Source: Streptomyces griseiscabiei
Lineage (GTDB): Bacteria; Actinomycetota; Actinomycetes; Streptomycetales; Streptomycetaceae
Assembly (NCBI RefSeq): GCF_020010925.1
Contig: NZ_JAGJBZ010000003.1
Coordinates: 62,001 to 126,000 of the forward strand
Direction of reading: 5' to 3'
DNA: 64,000 nucleotides
The notes beneath the pieces are model-generated. The model did not search any database, was not told the origin of the DNA, and was given only the letters and a program-made list of their open reading frames with translations. Below, piece after piece: positions 25,411-32,799 of the stretch (position 1 is the stretch's first letter; every line of letters starts with the position of its first letter). The position numbers and the translations under genes were made by a program.

Positions 25411-25446
25411 GCTGGGGCCCGCACCCCGAGGGATGCGGGCCCCAGC
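25411..25446 (-). terminator. Intercistronic terminator between csp and helicase (copy 1)
   Basis: Perfect 13-bp stem GCTGGGGCCCGCA / TGCGGGCCCCAGC, 70 bp after the csp stop and 138 bp before the helicase start. The second module has a hairpin with the same GGGGCCCG core in the same place. Confidence 0.85.
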
Positions 25447-25457
25447 TACGTATTACG

Positions 25458-25514
25458 CGTCAGCGCCAAGCATCAAGTACTAAGCACTAAGTACTAAGCA
25501 CTAAGCATCAGGCG
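25458..25514. repeat. Tandem AAGTACTA/AAGCACTA octamer array in the csp 3' region
   Basis: AAGTACTAAGCACTA occurs twice in tandem, flanked by AAGCATC on both sides and by GCGTCAG at both ends. The array directly abuts the csp stop codon and is AT-rich compared with everything around it. It is not conserved at the second csp, where only GCGTCAG remains. Confidence 0.7.
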
Positions 25515-25718
25515 TCAGACGGAAACGATGTTCTCGGCCGTCGGACCCTTCTGACCCTGCGCGATGTCGAAGGAGACCTTCTGGCCCTCCTGGAGCTCGC
25601 GGAAGCCCTGGGCGGCGATGTTCGAGAAGTGGGCGAACACGTCGGGGCCGCCACCGTCCTGCTCGATGAAGCCGAAACCCTTTTCCGCGTTGAACCACTT
25701 CACGGTGCCAACAGCCAT
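25515..25718 (-). CDS. Cold-shock domain protein (copy 1)
   Basis: 67 residues, the standard CspA length, from ATG 25718 with AGGGAGAT upstream. RNP1 KGFGFIE and RNP2-like VFAHFS motifs are present in the five-stranded OB fold. It binds single-stranded RNA/DNA and prevents secondary structure. Nine residues in ten match the copy at 57662-57865. It has a long leader (promoter block near 25863-25897, about 140 nt) with a hairpin and U-rich element shared with the other copy. It is transcribed toward the DEAD-box helicase through a strong terminator. Confidence 0.97.
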   Translation of the reverse strand: MAVGTVKWFNAEKGFGFIEQDGGGPDVFAHFSNIAAQGFRELQEGQKVSFDIAQGQKGPTAENIVSV

Positions 25719-25790
25719 GTCATATCTCCCTTGGGGCAGTGCGCCGGCCTCCGTACCGTACGGATGCCGTGTCGCTGCGATGATGCCCTG

Positions 25791-25846
25791 CCCGGAAAAT
25801 GACCGGAAATACAAAACACTTCCCACGGTGCGCGGCCGACGGGAGG
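25791..25846 (-). promoter_or_regulatory. Conserved csp leader element (hairpin + U-rich tract), copy 1
   Basis: Read on the minus strand, an imperfect hairpin (CCTCCCGTCGG / CCGTGGGAAG, 25819-25846) is followed by TGTTTTGTATTTCCGG and TTTTCCGGG. The other csp leader has the same order: hairpin, TTTGTTGTTTCCGG, then CTTTCCGGG. Conservation in otherwise diverged leaders suggests an RNA control element. Confidence 0.55.
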
Positions 25847-25862
25847 TGCCTGAAGTTTTCTG

Positions 25863-25897
25863 GGTACCAAAACTGCAACTGGTTTCGACAGTAGCAC
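25863..25897 (-). promoter_or_regulatory. csp promoter block, copy 1
   Basis: Shares CAGTTTTGG, GTGCTAC and adjacent bases with the block 5' of the second csp (58025-58060), where a TTGACA -35 can be seen. Here the corresponding hexamer is TGTCGA. This places transcription start about 140 nt before the csp start codon. Confidence 0.5.
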
Positions 25898-26162
25898 GTC
25901 GCCGCAGCCCGGGTCTGTCGAAAATTCCGTTCCTGTACGGCGCCGACAAAAACCCTCTCCGTGATGGCCGTAAAAGTCTCAGACCGCGAACACAGGTATT
26001 TCCGGGCCTCGGGTCTGACGGCGGACACCGAGGTGCACCGATGTACAGGGTGACCAGCGGTATTCGACCGTGCTCGAAACGCCTGGTGCGGGTCGGCGGA
26101 CGCCGCTGACGATGAGGGTGTCGCAGGAACGACGGTTCCGGCCCCACTCAAGGGAGAGACGC

Positions 26163-26753
26163 GTGAATCCACGGAAGTCACGAAAGTCGTCGAGCATGCG
26201 CCGTGCCTCGCTCGCACTCGCACTGGTAGCCGCGTCCGTGCTCACCACGGCTCTGGCCTCGCCGTCGTTCGCCGTCCCGGCCCGGACCACCTCGTCGGCG
26301 CAGGCGGCGGATGCCAGGGTGGAGCAGCAGATCCAGGACGTACTGCGCCAGAACGAGGGCGCCGAGCGGGTGGCCAAGGACCGGATACGGCTGGAGCCGG
26401 GCGTCGAGCTGACTGTCGCGTCGTCCACCCGCGCGGCGGCCGGCATCGGCGACTGCCGGCCCGGTTACGCCTGCGTGTGGCAACACAGCAACTTCACCGG
26501 CAACCGCCTGGACTTCTACTACTACCGCTCCTACGAACTCGCCGGCTACCCCATGCCCGGCGGCGGCACCTGGCAGGACCAGATCAGCTCCTTCTTCAAC
26601 AACCAGACCGGAGGCGCCTGGATGGTCGGCAGGAACTGGCTCACCGAGGGCGGCAGCAGCGGCTGGGAGTGGATCTTCGGCGGCCCGGGCGCATACCGCG
26701 AGGCCCAGGTGAGCGCCAACGACCAAGCCGATCTGATCGAGTTGTACGCGTAA
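26163..26753 (+). CDS. Secreted peptidase-inhibitor family I36-type protein
   Basis: 196 residues from GTG 26163 behind AAGGGAGAG. Signal peptide about 1-36 (ALALVAASVLTTALASPSFA). After a helical pro-region (about 40-85) comes a crystallin-like domain: CRPGYACVWQHSNFTGNRLDFYYY, the hallmark of Streptomyces metalloproteinase-inhibitor-like I36 proteins, with two Cys (in DCRPGYAC) for a disulfide. It presumably acts outside the cell. It is divergent from the csp gene. No protease partner is adjacent. Confidence 0.85.
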   Translation: MNPRKSRKSSSMRRASLALALVAASVLTTALASPSFAVPARTTSSAQAADARVEQQIQDVLRQNEGAERVAKDRIRLEPGVELTVASSTRAAAGIGDCRPGYACVWQHSNFTGNRLDFYYYRSYELAGYPMPGGGTWQDQISSFFNNQTGGAWMVGRNWLTEGGSSGWEWIFGGPGAYREAQVSANDQADLIELYA

Positions 26754-26944
26754 GCCCGGAACATGAGGGACACGGCGCGGCGGCGCACCAGCATGGTGCC
26801 CCGCCGCGTTCCGCGTCACCGCCACCGGACCACCACCCGGACACGGAAGGCCGCGTTGGGGCTCTGGGGACGACTGTTGACGGTGTCAGGGCCCGACCCG
26901 AGGGCAGCCGGCCTCCCACCAACTCTCCGCTACCGTGGGCGTTC

Positions 26945-27811
26945 ATGAGGGTCCTGATCATCGGTGGCAGTGGCTTTCTCGGAACAGAACTGGTCCGACA
27001 AGCCATCGCGGCGGGGCACGAAACGGCCGCGACGTTCGCCTCCCGACCGGGCGGGTCCTCGGGCGTCGCCTGGCATCGGCTTGACGTCCGGGACCCTGTG
27101 GGTGTTGCCAGGTTGCTTGCAGACGTCGACCCCTCGATCGTCATCAATGCGTCCAGTGGCCTGGCTGATTGGGCGGTCACCGCCGACGGCGCTGTCCGCG
27201 TGGCGCTGGCTGCCGCCGAGCAAGGCTGCCGCCTGGCCCACGTCTCCAGTGACGCGGTGTTCTCGGGCGCGCACGTCCGCTACGACGAGAGCAGCCTGCC
27301 CGATCCGGTCACCCCCTATGGCGCCGCAAAGGCCGCAGCTGAGACGGCGGTGCGACTGCTGGTGCCGGGTGCCGTCGTCGCTCGCACCTCGCTGATCCTC
27401 GGACACGGGCGGTCTGGGCACGAGCGCATCGTGCATGATCTGGCGGCCGGCACCCGCGGCGGGGTCCTCTTCACCGACGACATCCGTTGCCCGGTGCATG
27501 TCGAAGACTTGGCCGCTGCCTTGTGGGAGATCGCGCTGTCCGACGCGGCCGGGGTGTTCCACCTCGCCGGGGCGGATGCCTTGAGCCGTCACGACCTCGG
27601 CATGCTCATCGCCCACCATCAAGGACTTGACGGTGCGCAGCTTCCCACTGGGCGGCGCGCCGACACCAACCTGCTCGGGGCACTCGACGTACGCCTCGAC
27701 AGCCGCGCAACGCAACAGCGGCTGCGAACCAGGCTCCGCGGCGCCCACGAGTTCCTCCGCGAAGACGCCCGCCGCACCCAGGATCCGCTCCAGCTGCCCC
27801 GGCAGCAGTAG
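26945..27811 (+). CDS. NAD(P)-dependent sugar-nucleotide reductase-like protein (RmlD/SDR extended)
   Basis: 288 residues from ATG 26945. Rossmann glycine motif GGSGFLG (about 7-13), an SSD block after the fourth strand and catalytic YxxxK (YGAAK at about 125-129). The RmlD-type C-terminus contains DDIRCPVHVEDLA and FHLAGADALSRHDLG. It resembles dTDP-4-dehydrorhamnose reductases or related epimerases, but no other deoxysugar genes are nearby, so the substrate is open. Codon use is a little less GC-biased than the neighbours. Confidence 0.88.
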   Translation: MRVLIIGGSGFLGTELVRQAIAAGHETAATFASRPGGSSGVAWHRLDVRDPVGVARLLADVDPSIVINASSGLADWAVTADGAVRVALAAAEQGCRLAHVSSDAVFSGAHVRYDESSLPDPVTPYGAAKAAAETAVRLLVPGAVVARTSLILGHGRSGHERIVHDLAAGTRGGVLFTDDIRCPVHVEDLAAALWEIALSDAAGVFHLAGADALSRHDLGMLIAHHQGLDGAQLPTGRRADTNLLGALDVRLDSRATQQRLRTRLRGAHEFLREDARRTQDPLQLPRQQ

Positions 27812-27909
27812 TTGTGTACGGACCTCTTCGTCCCGAAGCAACTTGGGTGGGCTGGCGTTGTCACGCAGTTGGACACGCATCCTGTGCGGCTTCCAGCGGA
27901 TCAGAGAGA

Positions 27910-28080
27910 TCAGAGACTCCGATAGATCAGCCAACCGCCAAGACCGAGCAACGCCGGGGAGCCCAGGAACCACATGGCCGTCCCGGTCTGCCACAGCTGG
28001 CCGTCACTGACCTTGCGGCTGAGGATGCCAAGCACTGGAAGTCCGACGGTGATCACAAGTATGCCGACGAAGAGACCCAC
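27910..28080 (-). CDS. Possible small two-helix membrane protein
   Basis: A 56-residue frame from GTG 28080 (CGGGGGCAGC upstream) to TGA 27910-27912. It encodes two convincing hydrophobic helices: LFVGILVITVGLPVLGIL and TAMWFLGSPALLGLGGWLIY, separated by SRKVSDGQLWQ. The good topology and a fair Shine-Dalgarno favour a real gene. There is no homologue in mind, and the frame is short. Confidence 0.4.
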   Translation of the reverse strand: MGLFVGILVITVGLPVLGILSRKVSDGQLWQTGTAMWFLGSPALLGLGGWLIYRSL

Positions 28081-28369
28081 GCTGCTGCCCCCGTTGGTCG
28101 CTGGTCATAGAAGCGTAGGGGGCCGGTGACCGCCCGTGCCGGTGGGCGTTGCCGGATCAGCCTGTTCCGTGCCCGCGTTCGGCCTCGACACCTCCAACAG
28201 CCATGCGACCAGCCTGCGCACCCCCGGACCGTGTCCCGCATCGGATCGGCCCCCTTGTCTTCGAGCCTCGCAGCCTGAGCGGTGTGCGGCTGAGCGGCTG
28301 CCCTGTCCACCGAGTCCTCGTGCGGTCACCGCCCCGGTGACCTGTACGACGGCTGTGACGTGTCTCACC
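28081..28369. other. Gap with no recognised gene
   Basis: About 290 bp between the small membrane frame and the ECF sigma promoter. Both strands were read. Frames here lack ribosome sites and recognisable protein features. Nothing is called. Confidence 0.5.
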
Positions 28370-28392
28370 GGAACTCGCCCGCACCGTACGTC
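28370..28392 (+). promoter_or_regulatory. Candidate ECF-type autoregulatory promoter
   Basis: GGAACT (28370-28375) and CGTC (28389-28392) form an ECF-like pair, with a spacer 1-2 bases shorter than usual. A start would fall near the GTG at 28403, so the sigma mRNA may be leaderless, which would explain the missing Shine-Dalgarno. Confidence 0.4.
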
Positions 28393-28402
28393 AGCTCAAG
28401 AC

Positions 28403-29047
28403 GTGACCACAGATATGCGAACCCGGGTGCGAAACGGAGATCCGGACGCCTTCGCGGAACTCTTCGACGCGTGCGCCCGCGCGGTGTACAACCACGCCTT
28501 CCGGCTGACCGCCGACTGGTCGCTGGCCGAGGACGTGATGTCGACGACCTTCATGGAGGCGTGGCGGCGCCGTGCCTCGGTCGAGGCCGTAGGCGGCTCG
28601 CTGCGGCCGTGGCTGCTGGGCATCGCCACCAACGTCGCCCGCTCCCACCACCGCAGCAACCGCCGCTACCGCAACGCGGCGAGCGCCGCGGCCGCCGCGC
28701 ACGCCGCCGAGGAACGGGTCGAGGACCACGCCGAGGAGACCGCCGGACGCCTGGACGACCGGCGCCGTATCAACGCCACGCTCGCCGCCCTCAGCCTGCT
28801 CAAGCGCCCCGAGCGTGAGGTCCTGACGCTGTGCCTGTGTGAGGGGCTGGAGTACGCCGAGGCGGCCCGCGCCCTGGGTATCCCGGTCGGCACCGTCCGC
28901 TCCCGCCTCTCCCGCGCCCGCGCCAAGCTGCGCAAGCTCGCCGACGCGCAACTGCTCGGAGAAAAAAGGGAACCCACCCGCACGAACCGGCAGATAACAG
29001 GTGATCGCGGATACGCGGTCCGGTCCGCACAGGAAGGAAACCGATGA
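28403..29047 (+). CDS. ECF-type RNA polymerase sigma factor
   Basis: 214 residues from GTG 28403 (ATG 28415 is an alternative). Region 2 (about 8-80) has DAFAELFDACARAVYNHAFRL, EDVMSTTFMEAWRRR and the LRPWLLGIATNVA element. Region 4 (about 125-180) has LLKRPEREVLTLCLCEGLEYAEAARALGIPVGTVRSRLSRAR. It overlaps the next gene by 4 bp (ATGA), which encodes its membrane partner, a standard ECF-CU044_5270 pair. Frames further upstream are not supported. Confidence 0.92.
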   Translation: MTTDMRTRVRNGDPDAFAELFDACARAVYNHAFRLTADWSLAEDVMSTTFMEAWRRRASVEAVGGSLRPWLLGIATNVARSHHRSNRRYRNAASAAAAAHAAEERVEDHAEETAGRLDDRRRINATLAALSLLKRPEREVLTLCLCEGLEYAEAARALGIPVGTVRSRLSRARAKLRKLADAQLLGEKREPTRTNRQITGDRGYAVRSAQEGNR

Positions 29048-30147
29048 ACGCCAGCCCCTCCCACCGGCCCCACCCGGCCGAGTGGACGGAGACGCAGAGT
29101 CTGCTGCCCTCCGCCGAGCGGGATCTGCCGGCGGGCCGCCACCAGTTCCACAAGGAGCAGATGATGGCCCGGATCCACGAAGACCTCCGCACCCCCTCCC
29201 GTACGTCCGCCACCTCTCCGGTCACGCCCGTGAAGCGCTCCCACCCGTTCCTGCGCCGTACGATCCTCCTGCCCGCCGCGGCCTTCGCCCTGGCCGGCGC
29301 GGTCGCGGGCGGCCTCGCCCTCACCGGCGGCGGGGCCCACGGCGGCACGGCCGCCGGCGGCACGACCGACCTGGCCACCGGCCCCGCACTGACCACCAGG
29401 ATCGGCGTCGCCGACGACAAGGGCGCCCCCCAGCTCCTCGAACGCATCTCCCTGGCCGCCGCCGACACCTCCGAGCCCACCCCGCGCAAGGGCCAGTACA
29501 TCTACATCGCCTCGAAGGTGGCCGACACCTACATCGCGGTCGACGGAGACAACAAGAGCGAGGCGGTCAGTACCGAGCTGCACTCCCGCCAGGTCTGGAA
29601 ATCCCTCGACGGCAGGGACGGCTGGCTGATCGAGGCCGGTGAGACCAGCGACAAGGGCATCACCCTGCAGAGCGACACCCCGGGCAGCGGCGCCTACAAC
29701 GCCCTGGCCGAGCTGCCGACCGACCCCGACGCGCTGCTCCAGCGGATCTACCGCGCTTCGGACGCCGTCCGGGACCCCGAAGTCCCCCGCGACCAGGCGG
29801 CCTTCGTCGCGATCGGCGACATGCTCTTCGAAAGCTACCCGCCCGCCGAGGTCGGCGCCGCCCTCTACAAGGCCGCGGCCAAGATCCCCGGCGTCGTCGC
29901 GGTGAATGACGCGGTCGACGCCACGGGCAGGCACGGGATCGCGATCGCGCGGGAGAACCCCGTGGCCGGCGAGCGCACCGAGTGGATCTTCGACAAGAAG
30001 ACGCTGCGGTTCCTCGGCGAGCGCGTCGTGGTGGTCAAGGCCATGGCTGACAGCCCCCTCAAGGTCGGTACCGTCGCGCACACCAGCGCGATCACCGAGC
30101 GCGCGGTCGTCGACGCCACCAAGCAGGTCCCCGGGCAGGCGAGCTGA
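29044..30147 (+). CDS. CU044_5270-family membrane protein paired with ECF sigma factor
   Basis: 367 residues from ATG 29044, overlapping the sigma stop. The cytosolic N-terminus (1-72) carries the SLLPSAERDLPAGRHQFHKEQMMARI segment seen in CU044_5270-type proteins. A transmembrane helix lies at about 75-98 (ILLPAAAFALAGAVAGGLAL). The extracellular domain (100-367) has repeated 'QYIYIASKV', 'EWIFDKKTLRFLGER' patterns like lipoprotein-type sensors. It probably acts as anti-sigma factor or envelope sensor for its partner. No zinc motif is seen. The assignment rests on operon position and topology. Confidence 0.82.
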   Translation: MNASPSHRPHPAEWTETQSLLPSAERDLPAGRHQFHKEQMMARIHEDLRTPSRTSATSPVTPVKRSHPFLRRTILLPAAAFALAGAVAGGLALTGGGAHGGTAAGGTTDLATGPALTTRIGVADDKGAPQLLERISLAAADTSEPTPRKGQYIYIASKVADTYIAVDGDNKSEAVSTELHSRQVWKSLDGRDGWLIEAGETSDKGITLQSDTPGSGAYNALAELPTDPDALLQRIYRASDAVRDPEVPRDQAAFVAIGDMLFESYPPAEVGAALYKAAAKIPGVVAVNDAVDATGRHGIAIARENPVAGERTEWIFDKKTLRFLGERVVVVKAMADSPLKVGTVAHTSAITERAVVDATKQVPGQAS

Positions 30148-30605
30148 ATACGCGACAGAACCACAAGCGCCTCGCCCACTTGATGGTTGGCGGTGGCCGT
30201 GATCAGGACTTCTGAGCGCGTCGTTGCGGCATGTGGCCGGAGGCTGGGACTGGAGTTGGCGGGGTAGGCCGCGAGTGCTTGTGAGCGGCTTCGAAGGCGG
30301 GGCGTGTCGGTGTACGTTGCGACGGATGCCCGAGCGGTGTGCCGGCTCCGGGCTGTGAGGGGTTGCCGCGTTGCTTCGCGAGGCTGTTCTCGGCAGCGGG
30401 GACGGATGACGATCCTGCCCTCCGACGCGGAGGGCATGGCCTGTTGGTGGAAAGGGCTGATTCCCGCTCCGTCGGAGGCTGTTGAACCGCCTGCGTGACC
30501 TTCGGGCCCGAGGCAGGCACTCTCAGGCGCCTTCGCTCCGCCTCCCGGTGGGCCTGGTTCGGGTCTGCCGGGAGGCCTTGGTGCTGGTCTGTGCTGTGGA
30601 GCTTC
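30148..30605. other. 458-bp gap without a supported gene
   Basis: Composition is slightly less GC-rich than the flanks. Frames on both strands lack ribosome sites, known motifs or a codon bias that stands out. No tRNA or inverted repeat pair was found. It may be the degraded edge of the accessory stretch that follows. Confidence 0.5.
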
Positions 30606-30866
30606 CTACGCCCGCCCCACGATGTGCGCCATCCCGGGCGAGGTCTGAACCGATTGGCGGCAGTCCGGTGCGGTGGGTGGGGGCGGCTCGCCGTCGAGTG
30701 CGCGGCACAGGGCCGCGTGCAGGTGCTCGGCCTCGGCGAGGGTGAGGGTGAGTTCCGTGTCCGTGGCGTGGCCGTCGGTGAGGGACAGGCATAGGGGTAC
30801 GGCGAGTTGGTCGTCGGCTGTGCGGCGTACGGGGCGGCCCTGCGGGCGCTTGACGGTCCAGGTCAT
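30606..30866 (-). CDS. Small hypothetical protein (fourth gene of GntR-divergent operon)
   Basis: 86 residues from ATG 30866 overlapping the upstream stop by 4 bp. Beta-strand start (TWTVKRPQGRPVRRTADDQLAVPLCLSLTDGHATDTELTLTLAEAEHLHAALCRALDG): a compact fold of strands and one helix, with a Pro-rich tail. Proteins of this look are common beside small GntR regulators in Streptomyces. No function is known to me. Confidence 0.65.
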   Translation of the reverse strand: MTWTVKRPQGRPVRRTADDQLAVPLCLSLTDGHATDTELTLTLAEAEHLHAALCRALDGEPPPPTAPDCRQSVQTSPGMAHIVGRA

Positions 30867-31063
30867 GGCGTCGTCGTCTTTCCGATGCGGGCCAGGCGGT
30901 ACGTGCCCCAGAGTTCGCGTCCGTCCTCGCAGCCGTCCTGGGCCTTGGGGGTGCCCTTGCAGCCGACGGCGCACTTGCGGGTGTGCTCGAACCAGAGGCG
31001 GTAGGCGCGGAGCATGGGGATGTCGGTGCGGGGTGGGGCGGACGGATTCTGGCTGTTGGGCAT
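30863..31063 (-). CDS. Small Cys-containing hypothetical protein
   Basis: 66 residues from ATG 31063 with GAGGTGAG upstream. The core is YRLWFEHTRKCAVGCKGTPKAQDGCEDGRELWGTYRLAR. Its three Cys (C-x3-C...C) and a preceding His could bind a metal. The stop of the gene before overlaps its start (TAATG), and its own stop overlaps the next start (ATGA). It belongs to a tightly packed four-gene unit divergent from the GntR regulator. Confidence 0.65.
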   Translation of the reverse strand: MPNSQNPSAPPRTDIPMLRAYRLWFEHTRKCAVGCKGTPKAQDGCEDGRELWGTYRLARIGKTTTP

Positions 31064-31386
31064 TAGCTCACCTCCGCGAGTCGACGGGCGTACCGGAGGT
31101 GTTGGCGTACCTCGGGTGTCAGGAGGTAGGCGCCCACGAGAGTGCTGCTGATGTCGTCGGGAGTGATGGCCGGTAGTTCTGCGCGGGGTTGTGGTTGGGA
31201 GCCTCTGCGGCGACGGGCGCTTGCGAGGAAGGCGGCCCACATCTCCGGTGAGGGGGAGCGCGGTGGTGGGCCCGGCCACAGGGCCGGTCCTTCGCATGGA
31301 GGCGGAGGTTGGTGATGGACTTCCGGTGCGGGCAGGCCGAACAGCATGGCCCTGACCCAGGCAAGTGCCTGTGATGCAAGGTGCAT
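31063..31386 (-). CDS. Small hypothetical protein (second gene of GntR-divergent operon)
   Basis: 107 residues from ATG 31386, chosen for its AGGAG eight bases upstream. An N-terminal hydrophobic helix (ALAWVRAMLFGL), a proline-rich middle, then a MWAAFLASARRRRG helix and a C-terminal helical part with 'LVGAYLLTPEVRQHLRYARRLAEVS'. No domain recognised. Tightly packed with its neighbours. Confidence 0.6.
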   Translation of the reverse strand: MHLASQALAWVRAMLFGLPAPEVHHQPPPPCEGPALWPGPPPRSPSPEMWAAFLASARRRRGSQPQPRAELPAITPDDISSTLVGAYLLTPEVRQHLRYARRLAEVS

Positions 31387-31427
31387 TGTCGATCTCCTGG
31401 TGGGGTCGGTCATGCCCCGGGGCCGTG

Positions 31428-31703
31428 TCAGCGGCCGGCGGGGCTTTCTGTGGCCTTATTGAGGACGAGTGCCCAGAGGTGGTCGCCTTCGCCGGTGCGG
31501 CGATGTCCGTACACGTCGGCGTCGGCGATGGCGGCCAGGACGGCTCTGCGTGAGGTCTCGCTCAGCTCTCTCGGTAGGTCCACTTCCAGTCGGACGCCGA
31601 GGGGGAACTCCGCGCTGCGCACCTCGGCCCCCGTGGCGTCGGTCAGTCGTGCGGCAATGCTTTCGGCCTTCGGGCGCACGGTTCTCCCAAGTGAGCGCAC
31701 CAT
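31428..31703 (-). CDS. Small hypothetical protein (first gene of GntR-divergent operon)
   Basis: 91 residues from ATG 31703. Alpha-beta alternation: ESIAARLTDATGAEVRSAEFPLGVRLEVDLPRELSETSRRAVLAAIADADVYGHRRTGEGDHLWALV, a plausible small two-layer fold. No name. Its start is 15 bp from the first GntR-type palindrome, so it is the likely target of the divergent regulator. Confidence 0.65.
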   Translation of the reverse strand: MVRSLGRTVRPKAESIAARLTDATGAEVRSAEFPLGVRLEVDLPRELSETSRRAVLAAIADADVYGHRRTGEGDHLWALVLNKATESPAGR

Positions 31704-31717
31704 TACTTGGAGTACTT

Positions 31718-31748
31718 CTACTTCAGTAGCTTCTACCTGATGCAGTAG
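31718..31748. promoter_or_regulatory. GntR operators (two CTAC...GTAG palindromes)
   Basis: CTACT-TC-AGTAG (31718-31729) is a perfect dyad. CTAC-N8-GTAG (31733-31748) follows. They lie between the divergent small-gene operon and the GntR gene, the position of an autoregulatory operator. The CTAC/GTAG core is shared with the site at 7994-8002. Confidence 0.65.
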
Positions 31749-31812
31749 CTTGTCAATGTCGTCGTCAACCGCACCATCAGCCCTGCGCGTTCAGGGCAGC
31801 ACGGAGAGCCGT

Positions 31813-32589
31813 ATGCCGAGAGAGGCCCCGTACCTCGATGTCGCGGACGACCTGCGCCGCCGGGTGAGGGCGGGTGAGTGGGCCGTCGGTGAGCGTCTGC
31901 CGTCGCGGGCGCAGCTCGCCGAGGGGTACGGGGTGGGGCGCAATGTCACGCAACGTGCCATGGAGCGCCTGATCATCGAGGGCATTCTGGAGGGGCGGGC
32001 CGGTTCTGGGACGTACGTCCGCGCGCCGCGTGAGCGGTTGCGGATGATCCGGTCCCGGCATCGTGAGCATCGGGGTGGCTCGCCGTTCCGCGCCGACATG
32101 AAGGAGCAGGGGCGGCGCGGTACTTGGGAGTCGCACAGTCAGGCCCGCGTTCCCGCGCCGGAGCGCATCGCCGAGCGGCTCGCCGAGCGGCTCGCCGTCG
32201 ATCCGGGTGCCCCCTGCGTCGTAACCCGCTACGAGTTTCTCGCCGACGGTCAGTCGGTTCAGCTGTCGGAGTCCTGGGAGCCGATGGCCATCACCGACGG
32301 CACGCCCGTCGTCCTCCCGGAGATGGGGCCGCTCGCCGGCATGGGGGTCGTGGAGCGGATGAGGTCCATCGGGGTCGTCATCGAGACCGCTGTCGAGGTT
32401 CCGCGCCCTGGCCGGGCCACTCAGGAAGAGGCCAATCTGCTGGGTGTCAGCGTCGGGGAACTGCTGACCCGTATCGAGCGCACGTACTACGACGGTGACG
32501 GTCGTCCCGTCGAGACTGCGGACATCACCGTGCCCGACGGGCGCTGGGAGATTGCCTACGAGTTCCCGATCGAGCACCCCGCGACCTGA
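31813..32589 (+). CDS. GntR-family regulator with UTRA effector domain (HutC type)
   Basis: 258 residues from ATG 31813 (ACGGAGAG upstream). The frame opens 21 codons earlier, but the domain begins here. Winged helix 5-72 (YLDVADDLRRRVRAGEWAVGERLPS, GRAGSGTYV) and UTRA sensor 95-250 (VVTRYEFLADGQSVQLSESW, LLTRIERTYYDGDGRPVETADITVP). It is of the plasmid/integrative-element KorSA-like sort seen with divergent small genes. It likely represses itself and the unit at 31703-30606. The ligand is unknown. Confidence 0.92.
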   Translation: MPREAPYLDVADDLRRRVRAGEWAVGERLPSRAQLAEGYGVGRNVTQRAMERLIIEGILEGRAGSGTYVRAPRERLRMIRSRHREHRGGSPFRADMKEQGRRGTWESHSQARVPAPERIAERLAERLAVDPGAPCVVTRYEFLADGQSVQLSESWEPMAITDGTPVVLPEMGPLAGMGVVERMRSIGVVIETAVEVPRPGRATQEEANLLGVSVGELLTRIERTYYDGDGRPVETADITVPDGRWEIAYEFPIEHPAT

Positions 32590-32799
32590 AGCGAGCAGGC
32601 GCTGGCTCGGGGAGGAATGGTGCGTGTGCTCCGGCAAGGTCGCTTCGATCCGACTCCCGCACCCACTCCCATGCCCGCGCCACGAGTTGGACGCAGTGCC
32701 TGCGCGGGCATGCCCAGCAGCGTCCGGGCCTGGCCTATTAGGTGCTGCTGGTCTCGACAGCCTGTTGCAGGGCGTGGCCGGACGGTGTGGACTTCCTCG

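Noticed and set aside
30148..30605. tRNA or integration site at the edge of the accessory stretch
   Set aside because: No cloverleaf or T-loop sequence and no matching direct repeats were found.
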